Position numbers and translations under genes: made by a program. Below are positions 24,508-33,422 of a stretch of DNA of 64,000 nt, in pieces. Under the pieces are notes generated by a model. The model had not been told where the DNA came from. It saw only the letters and a program-made list of their open reading frames with translations, and did no database searches. The DNA lies in contig CBFIEJ010000001.1 of assembly GCA_965661575.1 (NCBI GenBank), forward strand, positions 42,712 to 106,711, in the 5' to 3' direction. How positions within the stretch are numbered: position 1 is the first letter of the stretch; the number at the start of each line of letters is the position of its first letter. The DNA is from UA16 sp965661575. GTDB taxonomy: Bacteria > Bacteroidota > Bacteroidia > Flavobacteriales_D > Sanyastnellaceae.

Positions 24508-25109
24508 CCGCGAGCAGCGTTGTAACGGCCTGCCACAGCGTTCCAGTCAATCACATTGAAAAATGCTGCGATGTAATCAGGACGTCGGTTCTGATAATTC
24601 AAGTAATAAGCGTGCTCCCAAACATCCAAGCCTAGAATAGGTGTCCCTCCGCAACCTACGCCTTCCATCAAGGGATTGTCTTGGTTGGCCGAGGAACAAA
24701 CCTCTAATTTTCCGTTTTTGACACACAACCACGCCCAGCCCGAGCCAAAACGTGTGGCTGCCGCTTGTGCAAACGTTTGCTGAAATTTCTCCATGCCACC
24801 CAAGTCAGAGTCGATCGCTGCTGCCAGATCTCCACTCGGGGCACCGCCTCCATTTGGGGACATGATGCTCCAAAACAAGGTGTGGTTGTAAAATCCTCCA
24901 CCATTGTTTCGCACTCCAGCGTGGTCAGCATGCTGCGCAAGGAGTTCTTCGATGGATTTCCCCTCCATCTCTGTGCCTGCAACAGCAGCGTTTAGCTTGC
25001 TGGTGTATCCAGCGTGGTGCTTTCCATGATGGATTTCCATGGTGCGCGCATCAATGTGCGGTTCCAATGCATCGTATGCATAAGGCAGTGCGGGTAATTC
25101 AAAAGCCAT
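24504..25109 (-). CDS. sodA: Superoxide dismutase, Mn/Fe family (Mn-like)
   Basis: A 201-residue cytosolic dismutase. Metal ligands are visible: His27 in MEIHHGKHH, His in FYNHTLFW, and Asp and His in LDVWEHAYYLNY. The active-site surroundings look manganese-type: Gly-rich GGGFYNH and the ANQDNPL segment, where iron enzymes usually differ. Cambialistic use of either metal cannot be excluded. No signal peptide. It lies 11 bases after ctpA and overlaps ispD by 4 bases. Confidence 0.93.
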   Translation of the reverse strand: MAFELPALPYAYDALEPHIDARTMEIHHGKHHAGYTSKLNAAVAGTEMEGKSIEELLAQHADHAGVRNNGGGFYNHTLFWSIMSPNGGGAPSGDLAAAIDSDLGGMEKFQQTFAQAAATRFGSGWAWLCVKNGKLEVCSSANQDNPLMEGVGCGGTPILGLDVWEHAYYLNYQNRRPDYIAAFFNVIDWNAVAGRYNAARG

Positions 25110-25120
25110 GTGATGTGGTA

Positions 25121-26788
25121 TTAATTTTTTTTGTTTTCCTGTGTCAAAGATAATTGACCTTCGATGACGACCACAGCATCCATGTGCTGAAGCCAGTGAA
25201 TCGCAGTATTGAATTCTTGATCGAATTGAACAGAGTGCTCATAGAAGGCACTTTCGCCGAAGGCATTGCGAAAAACTTGAGAGGCAAAACGCTGCTCCAA
25301 AATCAAACGCTCTGATGCCTGCAACTCGGGAATATCGATGTTGTTTCGCCGAGCCATGCTCATCAAGTGCATCCAACCAGCCTCTTTCCAAAGCTCATCG
25401 TGTGACTCCGAGTCATCCGCTACAAACCACTCATCTCTATGCTCGTCGACAAAAGAAAATGCCGCATCACGCAAAACGCCAGACCAACTCAACTCAGACA
25501 TAAAACTCGACATTCCAGACGTATCGAGGGGCACAAATACATCAGGAGTGATGCCACCACGTCCCTTTACAATCCGACCCATTGGGGTCCGAAAGTTCAA
25601 GGAATCAGCCTCCAACTCGAGTATGCTGTCCTCCACAAACAACTCCCCACGTTCGTAGCGCATGAAATAATCGTCGCTATAATCAATTTCAGTGCCGTAG
25701 GGTTTTTGGATTGCCCTGCCCGTGGGGGTGTAAAAGCGAGCAACAGTCAGTCGCAACGCCCCTAAGTTGGAAATCGAAAATTCTTCTTGCACGAGGCCTT
25801 TTCCGAAGGTTCTTCTGCCCAATATGATGCCGCGATCATGGTCTTGGATAGCACCTGCAAAAATCTCGCTGGCCGAGGCAGAAGACTCATCGACTAAAAC
25901 AGCCAAGTCCCAATCCGACCACTGACCGTCTCTTCGGGCTTCATAGGTTCTACGCGGCACATGTTCGCCTTCGGTGTAAACCACCATTTGACCTTTCTTC
26001 AAAAAGGATTCGACCATGGGTACAACTGCATTCAAGTAACCACCTCCGTTGCCACGCAAGTCCACGATGACTTGCTTCGCGCCTGTTCGATCCAACTTTG
26101 ACATGGCGGCTTCGAATTCCTCCGCCGTATTCTGTGCGAACCGCACAACTTTGATGTAACCGCAATCAGCGTTAACGTTGAAAGCTGAGACAACACTGTG
26201 GATTGGAATTCGGTCTCGTTTCAGCAAAATTTGCTCCAAACCATCCCGTCTCGGCACGCCGACCCTCACCTTTGTGTTCCTTGGTCCTTTCAACAACTCC
26301 ATCACCTTTCGATTGTCTAATTCAGGGCCTGAAATCGAAACTGAATCAACTTGCAAAATCCGGTCACCAGCGCGCACCCCTGCCTTCTCTGCTGGCCCAC
26401 CTGAGATAGCTGCTACCACCATCAGTGTATCGTCTTGAATGATGAATTCGACCCCGATACCCTCGAAATTTCCTTCCATGGGCTCCGCCATGTCTGCGAG
26501 CTCTTGAGAAGATAAAAACAGTGTATGAGGATCCAATTCGTTCAACACGGCATCGAGCGCAATCTGCTCCAGCTCTTGGCGCATTACGGGGTCAACGTAT
26601 GTCTGTTCGACACGGTCCAAAACACCATTCAATGCACTGCGTGACGCCCCTGGCGCAAAGGTCTTTGTCGAATCGACTCCTGAGAGAAGTCCGATCCAAA
26701 CACCCAAAATCAAAACAATGGCAAAGCCCAGTGGCTGCCAGGACGGCGCAATTTTACGTATTGGTGATTGATGCTTCGAAGGTTCCAT
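25121..26788 (-). CDS. C-terminal processing peptidase, S41 family
   Basis: A 555-residue periplasmic serine protease anchored by one N-terminal segment (PLGFAIVLILGVWIGLLSG). A PDZ domain (about residues 95-180, FEGIGVEFII...AGDRILQVDSV) recognises substrate C-termini. The S41 catalytic core has the Ser in DESSASASEIFAG and the Lys in GRRTFGKGLVQ, plus VDLRGNGGGYL. About 190 further residues follow, as in Bacteroidota CtpA. Such proteases trim envelope and murein-related proteins. ATG 26788 follows the dCMP deaminase stop by 22 bases; an in-frame upstream codon would overlap that gene. Confidence 0.92.
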   Translation of the reverse strand: MEPSKHQSPIRKIAPSWQPLGFAIVLILGVWIGLLSGVDSTKTFAPGASRSALNGVLDRVEQTYVDPVMRQELEQIALDAVLNELDPHTLFLSSQELADMAEPMEGNFEGIGVEFIIQDDTLMVVAAISGGPAEKAGVRAGDRILQVDSVSISGPELDNRKVMELLKGPRNTKVRVGVPRRDGLEQILLKRDRIPIHSVVSAFNVNADCGYIKVVRFAQNTAEEFEAAMSKLDRTGAKQVIVDLRGNGGGYLNAVVPMVESFLKKGQMVVYTEGEHVPRRTYEARRDGQWSDWDLAVLVDESSASASEIFAGAIQDHDRGIILGRRTFGKGLVQEEFSISNLGALRLTVARFYTPTGRAIQKPYGTEIDYSDDYFMRYERGELFVEDSILELEADSLNFRTPMGRIVKGRGGITPDVFVPLDTSGMSSFMSELSWSGVLRDAAFSFVDEHRDEWFVADDSESHDELWKEAGWMHLMSMARRNNIDIPELQASERLILEQRFASQVFRNAFGESAFYEHSVQFDQEFNTAIHWLQHMDAVVVIEGQLSLTQENKKN

Positions 26789-26810
26789 GGCCAATTCTCG
26801 TTTAACCGCT

Positions 26811-27248
26811 TTAAGCTGCAGGTTGTTCGAGACGCACCAATTCCACACCCGCCTGACGCAAAAATTCCAACCCCTGGGCGTCCTTGTATTCGTTGCGATA
26901 CACCAGACGGCTTATTCCCGCTTGGTGTATCAATTTTGCACATTCTCTGCATGGCGAGAGCGTGATGTACAACGTTGAACCAACTGCGCTGTTGTTGGAT
27001 CGGGCCAACTTGGTGATCGCATTGGCCTCTGCATGCAGCACGTACCAATGTGTTTCCCCATCATCGTTTTCGCAAACGTTCGGGAACCCACTTGGTGAAC
27101 CGTTGAAACCGTCGGCGATGATCATGCGATCCTTTACGATGAGCGCTCCCACTTGCTTGCGCGTGCAATGGGAGAGTTGCGCCCATTCCGTGGCCATGCG
27201 CATGTACGCCTCGTCGTATCGTTGTTGCTTCCGTTCCTGTTCGTTCAT
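26811..27248 (-). CDS. Deoxycytidylate (dCMP) deaminase family protein
   Basis: A 145-residue zinc-dependent cytidine-deaminase-fold protein with the catalytic HAEANAI and the cysteine pair SPCREC. SPSGFPNVCEN is typical of dCMP deaminases, which make dUMP for thymidylate synthesis; similar proteins are called ComEB in competent bacteria. ATG 27248 (MNEQERKQQR) is the natural start. The longer open frame upstream is non-homologous leader carrying a TAACTTTG box. It heads the operon with ctpA, sodA and ispD. Confidence 0.92.
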   Translation of the reverse strand: MNEQERKQQRYDEAYMRMATEWAQLSHCTRKQVGALIVKDRMIIADGFNGSPSGFPNVCENDDGETHWYVLHAEANAITKLARSNNSAVGSTLYITLSPCRECAKLIHQAGISRLVYRNEYKDAQGLEFLRQAGVELVRLEQPAA

Positions 27249-27313
27249 CGTAGTCGAAAAATGATCTTTTTCCTTTCTCAGCTGTTGAGTCAAGCACAAG
27301 CGAGACCACCTCC

Positions 27314-27321
27314 CAAAGTTA
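27314..27321 (-). promoter_or_regulatory. -7 element of the dCMP deaminase operon
   Basis: TAACTTTG on the minus strand, 65 bases before ATG 27248. This is an unusually long leader for this window. Confidence 0.45.
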
Positions 27322-27368
27322 GGCTTCTGAAGTGGGGTTCGTAGCTTGCAGAACAGAAAGATTGACAA

Positions 27369-27926
27369 ATGCGCATATACACACGCACAGGAGACGATGG
27401 CACGACTTCCCTTTTCGGGGGGCAACGCTTGAATAAAGATGACATGCGCATTGAGGCGTATGGCACCCTTGACGAGCTGAATGCAGCAATGGGCACATTG
27501 TGTTCCAGCGATGGATTCATCACCGATTCATCCGGGGTGGAATGGCTTCAAAAACTGCAATCCGATGTGTTCACCCTCGGGAGTCATCTCGCCACCACGG
27601 ACGAAGCGATGGTCAAACACCTCCCTGCGATACCCGTCGGGCGAGTCCAAGAAATGGAAGATTGGATGGATGCTGTCAATCAATCGTTGCCAGAGCTCAA
27701 AAATTTTCTTTTGCCCGGAGGACATCCGGCGATTTCAGCATGCCACATCTGTCGTGTCACATGTCGTCGAGCAGAGAGAAGGGTAATCACCTTGGCGCGA
27801 GATGCTGAGGTTCCCGATGGGATTCTGCCTTACCTCAACCGCTTGAGCGACGTATTTTTCATGTGGAGCAGACAACTGCACATGGCTCTCAATGTCGATG
27901 AAATCCCGTGGAAATCGGAAAACTGA
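27369..27926 (+). CDS. pduO: Cob(I)yrinic acid a,c-diamide adenosyltransferase, PduO type
   Basis: Transfers the adenosyl group of ATP to cob(I)alamin to form coenzyme B12 (MMAB family). The 185-residue trimer-forming protein starts MRIYTRTGDDGTTSLFGGQR, where RTGDxGxT binds ATP, with AYGTLDELNAAMG and the C-terminal CRVTCRRAERR. It belongs with methylmalonyl-CoA epimerase (15.5 kb), since the mutase needs this cofactor; B12 synthesis or uptake genes are not seen. It is divergent from dCMP deaminase. Confidence 0.94.
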   Translation: MRIYTRTGDDGTTSLFGGQRLNKDDMRIEAYGTLDELNAAMGTLCSSDGFITDSSGVEWLQKLQSDVFTLGSHLATTDEAMVKHLPAIPVGRVQEMEDWMDAVNQSLPELKNFLLPGGHPAISACHICRVTCRRAERRVITLARDAEVPDGILPYLNRLSDVFFMWSRQLHMALNVDEIPWKSEN

Positions 27927-27999
27927 GGACTTTGGCTCCACAATTCCATCTTTTTTTGTTGATTGAGCCCAGTTTTCTTGCATCTCATCGCGATTCTTC

Positions 28000-28007
28000 T
28001 ATTTTTG
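28000..28007 (+). promoter_or_regulatory. -7 element of the DUF2795-type gene
   Basis: TATTTTTG, 19 bases before ATG 28027. Confidence 0.5.
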
Positions 28008-28026
28008 CGCGCTGAAGAGCACAAGT

Positions 28027-28248
28027 ATGTATTGGACACTCGAATTGGCATCCTATTTAGAAGACGCGCCTTGGCCTGCAACCAAAGACGAGTTGATTGA
28101 CTTCGCTATGCGAACCGGCGCTCCCTTGGAAGTGGTCGAAAATTTGCAGCAACTTGAGGATGAAGGAGATGCCTTTGAAACCATCGAGGACATCTGGCCG
28201 GACTATCCGAGTAAAGAGGACTTCTTCTTCAACGAAGACGAATACTAG
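28027..28248 (+). CDS. Small acidic DUF2795-type protein
   Basis: A 73-residue acidic cytosolic protein, MYWTLELASYLEDAPWPATK at the start and PSKEDFFFNEDEY at the end. Nearly identical small proteins occur throughout Bacteroidota and carry the DUF2795 domain; no function is known. It has its own TATTTTTG promoter box and a leader of about a dozen bases, and converges with the GNAT gene. Strong conservation of such a short protein suggests a core regulatory or structural role, but nothing here shows which. Confidence 0.85.
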   Translation: MYWTLELASYLEDAPWPATKDELIDFAMRTGAPLEVVENLQQLEDEGDAFETIEDIWPDYPSKEDFFFNEDEY

Positions 28249-28281
28249 TCGTCAGCTCGCCCATCACTTTTTCTGTGCGTG

Positions 28282-28770
28282 TTACGAATCGGCGAACTGC
28301 TTCAGTCCGTGTCGAGTAAACTTGCCATTGAGCCACTCAGGATCAAGTTCCGCCCCCAATCTTTTGTAGAAGCCAATCGCTGGCTCGTTCCAGTCCAAAA
28401 CCTGCCATTCCATTCGGCCAAAATTCCGTTTTGCACATTCGGCTGCAACCGCTTCGAAAAGCGCTCTTCCAATCCCGGTGCCTCGGAATGAATCTCGAAC
28501 AACGAGATCTTCCAAAAAACCACATTTCCCTTTCCATGTGCTGTACTTGGTATACCACAAGGCCATGCCCACAATCATTCCTTCTGATTCAGCTACAAAT
28601 AATTCGAAAACCCGCTCCGGGCCAAATCCGTCTTTCATCAATTGCTCGATTGTAGTCTCCACCTCATCGCCGGCACGTTCATAAATGGCCAGTTCAACGA
28701 TGAGTGCATGAACGGCTGGAATGTCTTCGGTAGTGGCTTGACGAACAAGAGGTCGCTTAGAAAGTTGCAT
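28282..28770 (-). CDS. GNAT N-acetyltransferase (diamine/thialysine acetyltransferase-like)
   Basis: A 162-residue acetyl-CoA-dependent acetyltransferase. The acetyl-CoA loop is in VVRDSFRGTGIGRALFEAV (the R/Q-x-x-G-x-G/A signature). WYTKYSTWKGKCGFLEDL and EWQVLDWNEPAIGFYKRLGAE closely recall eukaryotic SAT1/SAT2-type polyamine or thialysine acetyltransferases. The acceptor is not proven. ATG 28770 is five bases after a TACCTTTG box; upstream in-frame codons run into the promoter. Confidence 0.88.
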   Translation of the reverse strand: MQLSKRPLVRQATTEDIPAVHALIVELAIYERAGDEVETTIEQLMKDGFGPERVFELFVAESEGMIVGMALWYTKYSTWKGKCGFLEDLVVRDSFRGTGIGRALFEAVAAECAKRNFGRMEWQVLDWNEPAIGFYKRLGAELDPEWLNGKFTRHGLKQFADS

Positions 28771-28775
28771 GGGGA

Positions 28776-28783
28776 CAAAGGTA
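28776..28783 (-). promoter_or_regulatory. -7 element of GNAT gene (leaderless type)
   Basis: TACCTTTG on the minus strand, five bases (TCCCC) before ATG 28770. The divergent cvpA box begins 17 bases away. Confidence 0.6.
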
Positions 28784-28800
28784 AGCAGCACTCCAGTCCT

Positions 28801-28808
28801 TACATTCG
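28801..28808 (+). promoter_or_regulatory. -7 element of cvpA (TTCG variant, leaderless type)
   Basis: TACATTCG, four bases (ACCC) before ATG 28813. Confidence 0.5.
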
Positions 28809-28812
28809 ACCC

Positions 28813-29409
28813 ATGACTGCAAGCGAAATCGGTGCATTGGACGCCATTATTGGCATTGCTTTGGCATGGGCACTATTCCGAGGTTTTCAGAAAGGGTTCA
28901 TCGTGAAAATCGCTTCCCTCATTGCCCTCATTGCCGGCACATTCGCCGGTTTTCACGGATCCGAAGGCTTGGCCCTGTGGTTGAGTCAAGAGGTCGATTG
29001 GTCGGATACAAGCGTGCAATTGACAGCGTTCATCTTGACCTTCATTCTGGTTGTCATTGGTGTGCATTTCCTTGCCAAGGTCATTGAGAAAATGGTCGAT
29101 CTCACTGCGCTTGGAGTGGTCAACAAACTCGCAGGTATGGCGCTAGGTGCGGCCCAAATGATCTTGCTCTTATCCACACTGACCTTCGCCTTGGATGGTG
29201 TTTTCGGCCCGCGCTCGTGGCTGCCAGAAAATACCGCCGACGAGTCTTTATTGTATCCCCACGTCGAGACGGCCATCGAATGGATCATTCCCGAGATGAA
29301 CCGCTCCACTCCATGGGATGAAATACGCGATCACGTGCAGGATGGTGTTGAGCGCATCCAAGACACGGTTGAAGAAGGAATTGAACGTTTGGAACAGGCT
29401 GCGCCCTGA
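28813..29409 (+). CDS. cvpA: CvpA-family membrane protein
   Basis: A 198-residue inner-membrane protein with four hydrophobic segments. It carries the CvpA opening LDAIIGIALAWALFRGFQKGF and the GVVNKLAGMALGAAQMILL segment. CvpA is linked to colicin V export and, in enterobacteria, to bile-salt and envelope-stress tolerance; its molecular action is unknown. An amphipathic acidic tail of about 50 residues (VQDGVERIQDTVEEGIERLEQ) follows, likely a short coiled coil. It shares a divergent promoter region with the GNAT gene and converges with pgm (5-base gap). Confidence 0.85.
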   Translation: MTASEIGALDAIIGIALAWALFRGFQKGFIVKIASLIALIAGTFAGFHGSEGLALWLSQEVDWSDTSVQLTAFILTFILVVIGVHFLAKVIEKMVDLTALGVVNKLAGMALGAAQMILLLSTLTFALDGVFGPRSWLPENTADESLLYPHVETAIEWIIPEMNRSTPWDEIRDHVQDGVERIQDTVEEGIERLEQAAP

Positions 29410-29414
29410 ATGAC

Positions 29415-31181
29415 TCAACTCACCCCCAGCGCTCCTTTTAAGGTCTGGATTCGATCCTCAAGAACTTCCATTGCAGCAGTGTAGCCTTTCGCCTCAGCGA
29501 GTTTCGATTTGCTCATTCGAACGGAAAAGTAGAATTTAATTTTCGGCTCCGTACCGCTCGGCCTAGCCGTCACAACCGAACCTCGTTCCGTGATCATTTG
29601 AATCACATTGGAAGGCGGCAAATCCATACCGTTCGATGTTCCATCCAATAAATTGGTTCGGGTCTGAGCCTTATAATCCCGCAACTCTACTACCTGCTCT
29701 CCGCCCAATTCAGCGGGGGGATTCGAACGGAATGTTTCCATTTGTTGAGCAATTTCCTCTTTGCCAGCCCGTCCTTGCTTCGTCTGTGACACCAACGACT
29801 CGAGATAAGCCCCATGTGTCCGGTGAATGCGCTCCAACCGACCCAGCATATCGATGCCTTCGCGCTGTGCAGCGTGAGCCATCTCACAGATCAAACATGC
29901 CGCAGCCACTGCGTCCTTGTCGCGCACCGCATCGCCAATCATGTATCCGTAACTCTCCTCTCCTCCGACCACAAATCGTCCTTTGCCCTCTTGCTCGCGA
30001 ATCGCCGCCGCAATCCACTTGAAGCCCGTTAATGTCTCGTGAACAGCCAATCCCGCCGCTTTCCCGATTTCAGACATCAAGTCTGATGTAACAATCGTCT
30101 TGGCCACAAAATCAAATCCCGGTTGCAAGGACCCATTTGCAGCGCGTCCACTGACAACATAATCGACCAACAAAGCGCCGGTCTCGTTGCCATTGAGCAA
30201 CCGCCAGCCGCCTGTCGCCTGTGGGTCAGGCACTGCAATTCCCACGCGATCTGCGTCAGGGTCGGTCCCCAAAACAAGCTGAGCATTCACTTCTTTCGCC
30301 AATTCAATCGCCGCAGAAAGTGCTGCACCTTCTTCTGGATTGGGACTGTGAACGGTTGGGAAATTGCCGTCAGGTTTCCGCTGATTTTCAACGACATGGA
30401 CATTCCGAAAACCAGCCTTCGCCAATGCTGGAATGACCGAAACCGATCCCGTTCCATGCAATGGCGTATACACGATAGGCAAGTCCGAACCCTTTTCAAT
30501 CAAATCGCGATCCATGCGCAAGTCCGTGACCGTCTGAAAGTAAGCATCATCCGTTTCGGACGACGTCATCTTGATTCGCTCTTGCGAAACTTCATCCTGA
30601 CCCCACTTCACAGCATTTGGCCCTTGCACATTTCTCACTTCCTCAATGATTCCGCGATCATGAGGCGGCACAATTTGACCACCGTCATTCCAATACACTT
30701 TGTAGCCGTTGTATTCTTTTGGATTATGACTCGCCGTAATGACAATGCCCGATGTACATCCCAAATGACGCACCGTGAACGAGAGCTGTGGCGTAGGCCG
30801 CAAAGCTGGAAACAAATGCACTTCGATGCCATTCCCAGCCAAAACCTCCGCCGCAACACGAGCAAAATCCGGGCTTCCGTTTCTCGAGTCATGAGCAATT
30901 GCAACACGAGCATCATGAGGCTGGGACTTTAAGATGTACTGAGCCAATCCCTGCGTGGCCTGAGCCACGGTATATTTATTCATACGGTTGGTGCCCGGAC
31001 CCATCAGACCTCGCAATCCTCCCGTTCCAAATTCCAAATCCGTGTAAAAAGATTCGACGAGTTCATCTCCATCAGCCGCCATCATATTCTGCACTTTCGA
31101 GCGCGTCTCCTCATCGTACGGCTCCGCAGTCCATGCATCTGCGCGCTGGTGTGCTAACCTTTTCAATTCTTCTCCGTTCAT
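29415..31181 (-). CDS. Phosphoglucomutase/phosphomannomutase-type phospho-sugar mutase
   Basis: A 588-residue alpha-D-phosphohexomutase that moves phosphate between C1 and C6 of hexoses. It contains FGTGGLRGLMGPGTNRMN near residue 50, the phosphoserine loop TASHNPKEYNGYKVYW, the metal loop GTDPDADRVGI, the sugar loop GGEESYGYM and the phosphate site ARPSGTEPKIKFY. The ~580-residue length fits the PgcA-like bacterial phosphoglucomutase class. It lies 12 bases downstream of rfbD, so glucose-1-phosphate for dTDP-sugars is a reasonable role; mannose specificity cannot be excluded. Confidence 0.93.
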   Translation of the reverse strand: MNGEELKRLAHQRADAWTAEPYDEETRSKVQNMMAADGDELVESFYTDLEFGTGGLRGLMGPGTNRMNKYTVAQATQGLAQYILKSQPHDARVAIAHDSRNGSPDFARVAAEVLAGNGIEVHLFPALRPTPQLSFTVRHLGCTSGIVITASHNPKEYNGYKVYWNDGGQIVPPHDRGIIEEVRNVQGPNAVKWGQDEVSQERIKMTSSETDDAYFQTVTDLRMDRDLIEKGSDLPIVYTPLHGTGSVSVIPALAKAGFRNVHVVENQRKPDGNFPTVHSPNPEEGAALSAAIELAKEVNAQLVLGTDPDADRVGIAVPDPQATGGWRLLNGNETGALLVDYVVSGRAANGSLQPGFDFVAKTIVTSDLMSEIGKAAGLAVHETLTGFKWIAAAIREQEGKGRFVVGGEESYGYMIGDAVRDKDAVAAACLICEMAHAAQREGIDMLGRLERIHRTHGAYLESLVSQTKQGRAGKEEIAQQMETFRSNPPAELGGEQVVELRDYKAQTRTNLLDGTSNGMDLPPSNVIQMITERGSVVTARPSGTEPKIKFYFSVRMSKSKLAEAKGYTAAMEVLEDRIQTLKGALGVS

Positions 31182-31193
31182 TTCTCTTTCGTT

Positions 31194-32051
31194 TTAAAGC
31201 ACTCTTCGCAATTGATCCTTCCAGTGTTCGGGCTTCTGCCCAAGGGCTTGCATCAACGGATATGGATCCAAATAGGAATAAGCCGGACGCCGTGCAGGTG
31301 TCGGATACGTCTCCGTTGTGCACGGAGTTGCATCGACATCCATTTCTTTATGTGCAAAAATAGCCCTGGCAAAATCATACCACGTGGCAGGTCCCAACGT
31401 GCCGTAATGCCACATCCCAGGTCTGAGCAACGCTGGATTTTGGGCCACCTTCAACAAAAATTCAGCAAAAGGTCCTGCCGCTGTGGGAGCGCCCAACTGA
31501 TCGTCTACAATTTTCAATGCTTTACCGGAAGCACCAAGTCGCAGCATCGTCTGTGCGAAGTTTTCTCCCCTTGAATCATAAAGCCACGCCACTCGAAAAA
31601 TCCACGCGTGGCTATTCTCTCTTTCAGCAAACGCGGACTGAACCGCTTTTTCACCCTCCCATTTGGATTGGCCATAAACACCCGTAGGCGAAGGCTCGTC
31701 GTCGGTGCGATAGGGTTCACTTTGATTGCCCGAAAACACATAATCCGTGCTAATGTGAATCATATCGATGCTGCTGTTCGCGCATGCGCGAGCAAGGTGT
31801 TCCGTCCCCACTGCATTGACTGCATAAGCCTTTTCCACCTCTTCTTCCGCTTGATCGACAGCCGTGTATGCAGCTGCATTGATCACCACTTGAGGCCTGT
31901 GTTTCGATAAAGCCTGTTCAATGGATGTTGGATCCGTGATGTCCAGGTTTGTTCGATCACACACCATAACAGGGTCTCCGTTGGACAACGCCAACTCACT
32001 CAACCGTGAACCCAATTGTCCGTTCGCTCCTGTGATCAATGCCTTTCTCAT
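31194..32051 (-). CDS. rfbD: dTDP-4-dehydrorhamnose reductase
   Basis: Last step of dTDP-L-rhamnose synthesis, reducing the 4-keto sugar with NAD(P)H. The 285-residue extended-SDR protein starts MRKALITGANGQLGS, and has VVINAAAYTAVDQAE, ISTDYVFSG and the catalytic YGQSKWEGE (Tyr/Lys). ATG 32051 is three bases after a TAAATTTG box, so the message is nearly leaderless. pgm follows. rfbA, the first step, is 14 kb away on the same strand; rfbB and rfbC are not in the window. Confidence 0.93.
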   Translation of the reverse strand: MRKALITGANGQLGSRLSELALSNGDPVMVCDRTNLDITDPTSIEQALSKHRPQVVINAAAYTAVDQAEEEVEKAYAVNAVGTEHLARACANSSIDMIHISTDYVFSGNQSEPYRTDDEPSPTGVYGQSKWEGEKAVQSAFAERENSHAWIFRVAWLYDSRGENFAQTMLRLGASGKALKIVDDQLGAPTAAGPFAEFLLKVAQNPALLRPGMWHYGTLGPATWYDFARAIFAHKEMDVDATPCTTETYPTPARRPAYSYLDPYPLMQALGQKPEHWKDQLRRVL

Positions 32052-32054
32052 GGT

Positions 32055-32062
32055 CAAATTTA
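32055..32062 (-). promoter_or_regulatory. -7 element of rfbD-pgm (leaderless type)
   Basis: TAAATTTG on the minus strand, three bases (ACC) before ATG 32051. Confidence 0.65.
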
Positions 32063-32084
32063 AAAATTCTGAAACCGATCTGCA

Positions 32085-33326
32085 CTAACCATTTGAACGC
32101 ATCGCCTCCACAGGCTCCATGCGTGCCGCCTTTTGCGCGGGAGCGAGGCCAGCCAACAAACCGGAAGTGACCGCGACGCTCAGAGCAATGATGATTCGAG
32201 AAGGGCGTACGACCATGACAAAACCAATGTCTATTGCATTGACAAGTGCGACAATACCCTCAATAGCAAGCAAAGCGAACAATGCACCGATCACACATAA
32301 AGCAACCGCTTCAAATAAAAACTGCATCAAAATAAAGGTTGACTTCGCCCCAATGGCTTTTTGAACTCCTATGATTTTCGTTCGTTCGCGAACACTCACG
32401 AACATGATGTTGGCAACGCTGAAACATCCAACAAGAATGGCGAATATGCCAATGAACCAACCCCCATATTCCACCTGCTGGAAAATCGAATCCAAAATCG
32501 ACGTGAGCATGCCAATTTGGTTGATTGAAAAGTCCTCTTCTTCCATCGGTCGGAGACGTCGAACAGATCGAAATTGTTGCACAATTTCGTCTGACAATTC
32601 ATCGGTACCCACCCCTTCCTTCGGCTTCACCATGATTTGTGTCCCTTGTCCATAATCCATGATTCGATGACCAAATTTGGCCGGGATAACAATGGCACGA
32701 TCAAATCCATCATTGATCATCGAAGCACCTTGTTTTGCAAAAACACCAACAATCTCTATGCGCTGACCTCTCGTCTCTACGGTTTCTCCAATTGGATCGT
32801 CCTTGCCCGTCAACTCCATGGCCACATCATATCCGACCACAGCAACGCTGCGTCCACCCGCCACTTCCATCGGTGAAAAATAGCGTCCTTTTGCAATATC
32901 CAAGGCTATCACATCCTCATAGCCGTCCGAGACAGCAGCCACTCCAACACCTTCCATTCGACTGTTCTGAGATTCCAGCGGGAGACCTGCTTTGGCTTGA
33001 AACACAACATCCTGCGCCAACTCCAAACGATTTGCCAACATGTCCATGTCGCTCAGGCTCACCTCCCTCCGCTGAACATATTTCCACCAAGGATAATCTT
33101 CACCAAATGTCCATGGCCATTTTTGAATGAACAGAACTTCATCGTCCAAGATGTTGAACGTGCTTTTCAATCCGTCCTCGAGCGAGTCGACAACTGCAAA
33201 AACGGCCGTGATCATAAAAATTCCAACCATCACCCCGAGCAGAGATAAAAACGTCCGTAAACGATTGGTCACAATGGCTGACCAGGCAAATGCAAAACTT
33301 TCTCCAAGAAGGCGTAACCACAACAT
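32085..33326 (-). CDS. MacB/FtsX-type ABC transporter permease
   Basis: A 413-residue inner-membrane permease: an N-terminal helix (RLRTFLSLLGVMVGIFMITAVFAVV), a MacB-like periplasmic core domain of about 220 residues, then three C-terminal helices with SVRERTKIIGVQKAIGAKSTFILMQF (coupling helix) and a final GLAPAQKAARMEPVEAMR. MacB-type permeases export lipoproteins, peptides or macrolides or act as mechanotransmitters; the partner ATPase is not adjacent and the substrate is unknown. It is transcribed toward rfbD, ends 22 bases before its box, and is divergent from purH. Confidence 0.87.
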   Translation of the reverse strand: MLWLRLLGESFAFAWSAIVTNRLRTFLSLLGVMVGIFMITAVFAVVDSLEDGLKSTFNILDDEVLFIQKWPWTFGEDYPWWKYVQRREVSLSDMDMLANRLELAQDVVFQAKAGLPLESQNSRMEGVGVAAVSDGYEDVIALDIAKGRYFSPMEVAGGRSVAVVGYDVAMELTGKDDPIGETVETRGQRIEIVGVFAKQGASMINDGFDRAIVIPAKFGHRIMDYGQGTQIMVKPKEGVGTDELSDEIVQQFRSVRRLRPMEEEDFSINQIGMLTSILDSIFQQVEYGGWFIGIFAILVGCFSVANIMFVSVRERTKIIGVQKAIGAKSTFILMQFLFEAVALCVIGALFALLAIEGIVALVNAIDIGFVMVVRPSRIIIALSVAVTSGLLAGLAPAQKAARMEPVEAMRSNG

Positions 33327-33381
33327 GTCAACAAAGCTAATTCGAGGGGCATTAAACGCCCCATGGTTTGATGTTTAATTG

Positions 33382-33389
33382 TAATTTTA
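33382..33389 (+). promoter_or_regulatory. Possible -7 element of purH
   Basis: TAATTTTA, 33 bases before ATG 33423, matches TAnnTTTG except for the last base. A small inverted repeat GGGGC/GCCCC (33346-33350 with 33358-33362) lies just upstream. Confidence 0.35.
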
Positions 33390-33422
33390 GCCCTTTCCGA
33401 TTCACCTGAAACCATTCGCATC

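Noticed and set aside
27918..27974. Imperfect stem AACTG/GGCTC with GAGCC/CAGTT after pduO
   Set aside because: Large bulge, long loop and a misplaced T-run; not convincing as a terminator.
30123..30932. 269-codon open frame antisense to the phospho-sugar mutase
   Set aside because: Shadow frame; no promoter box at its start and no family features.
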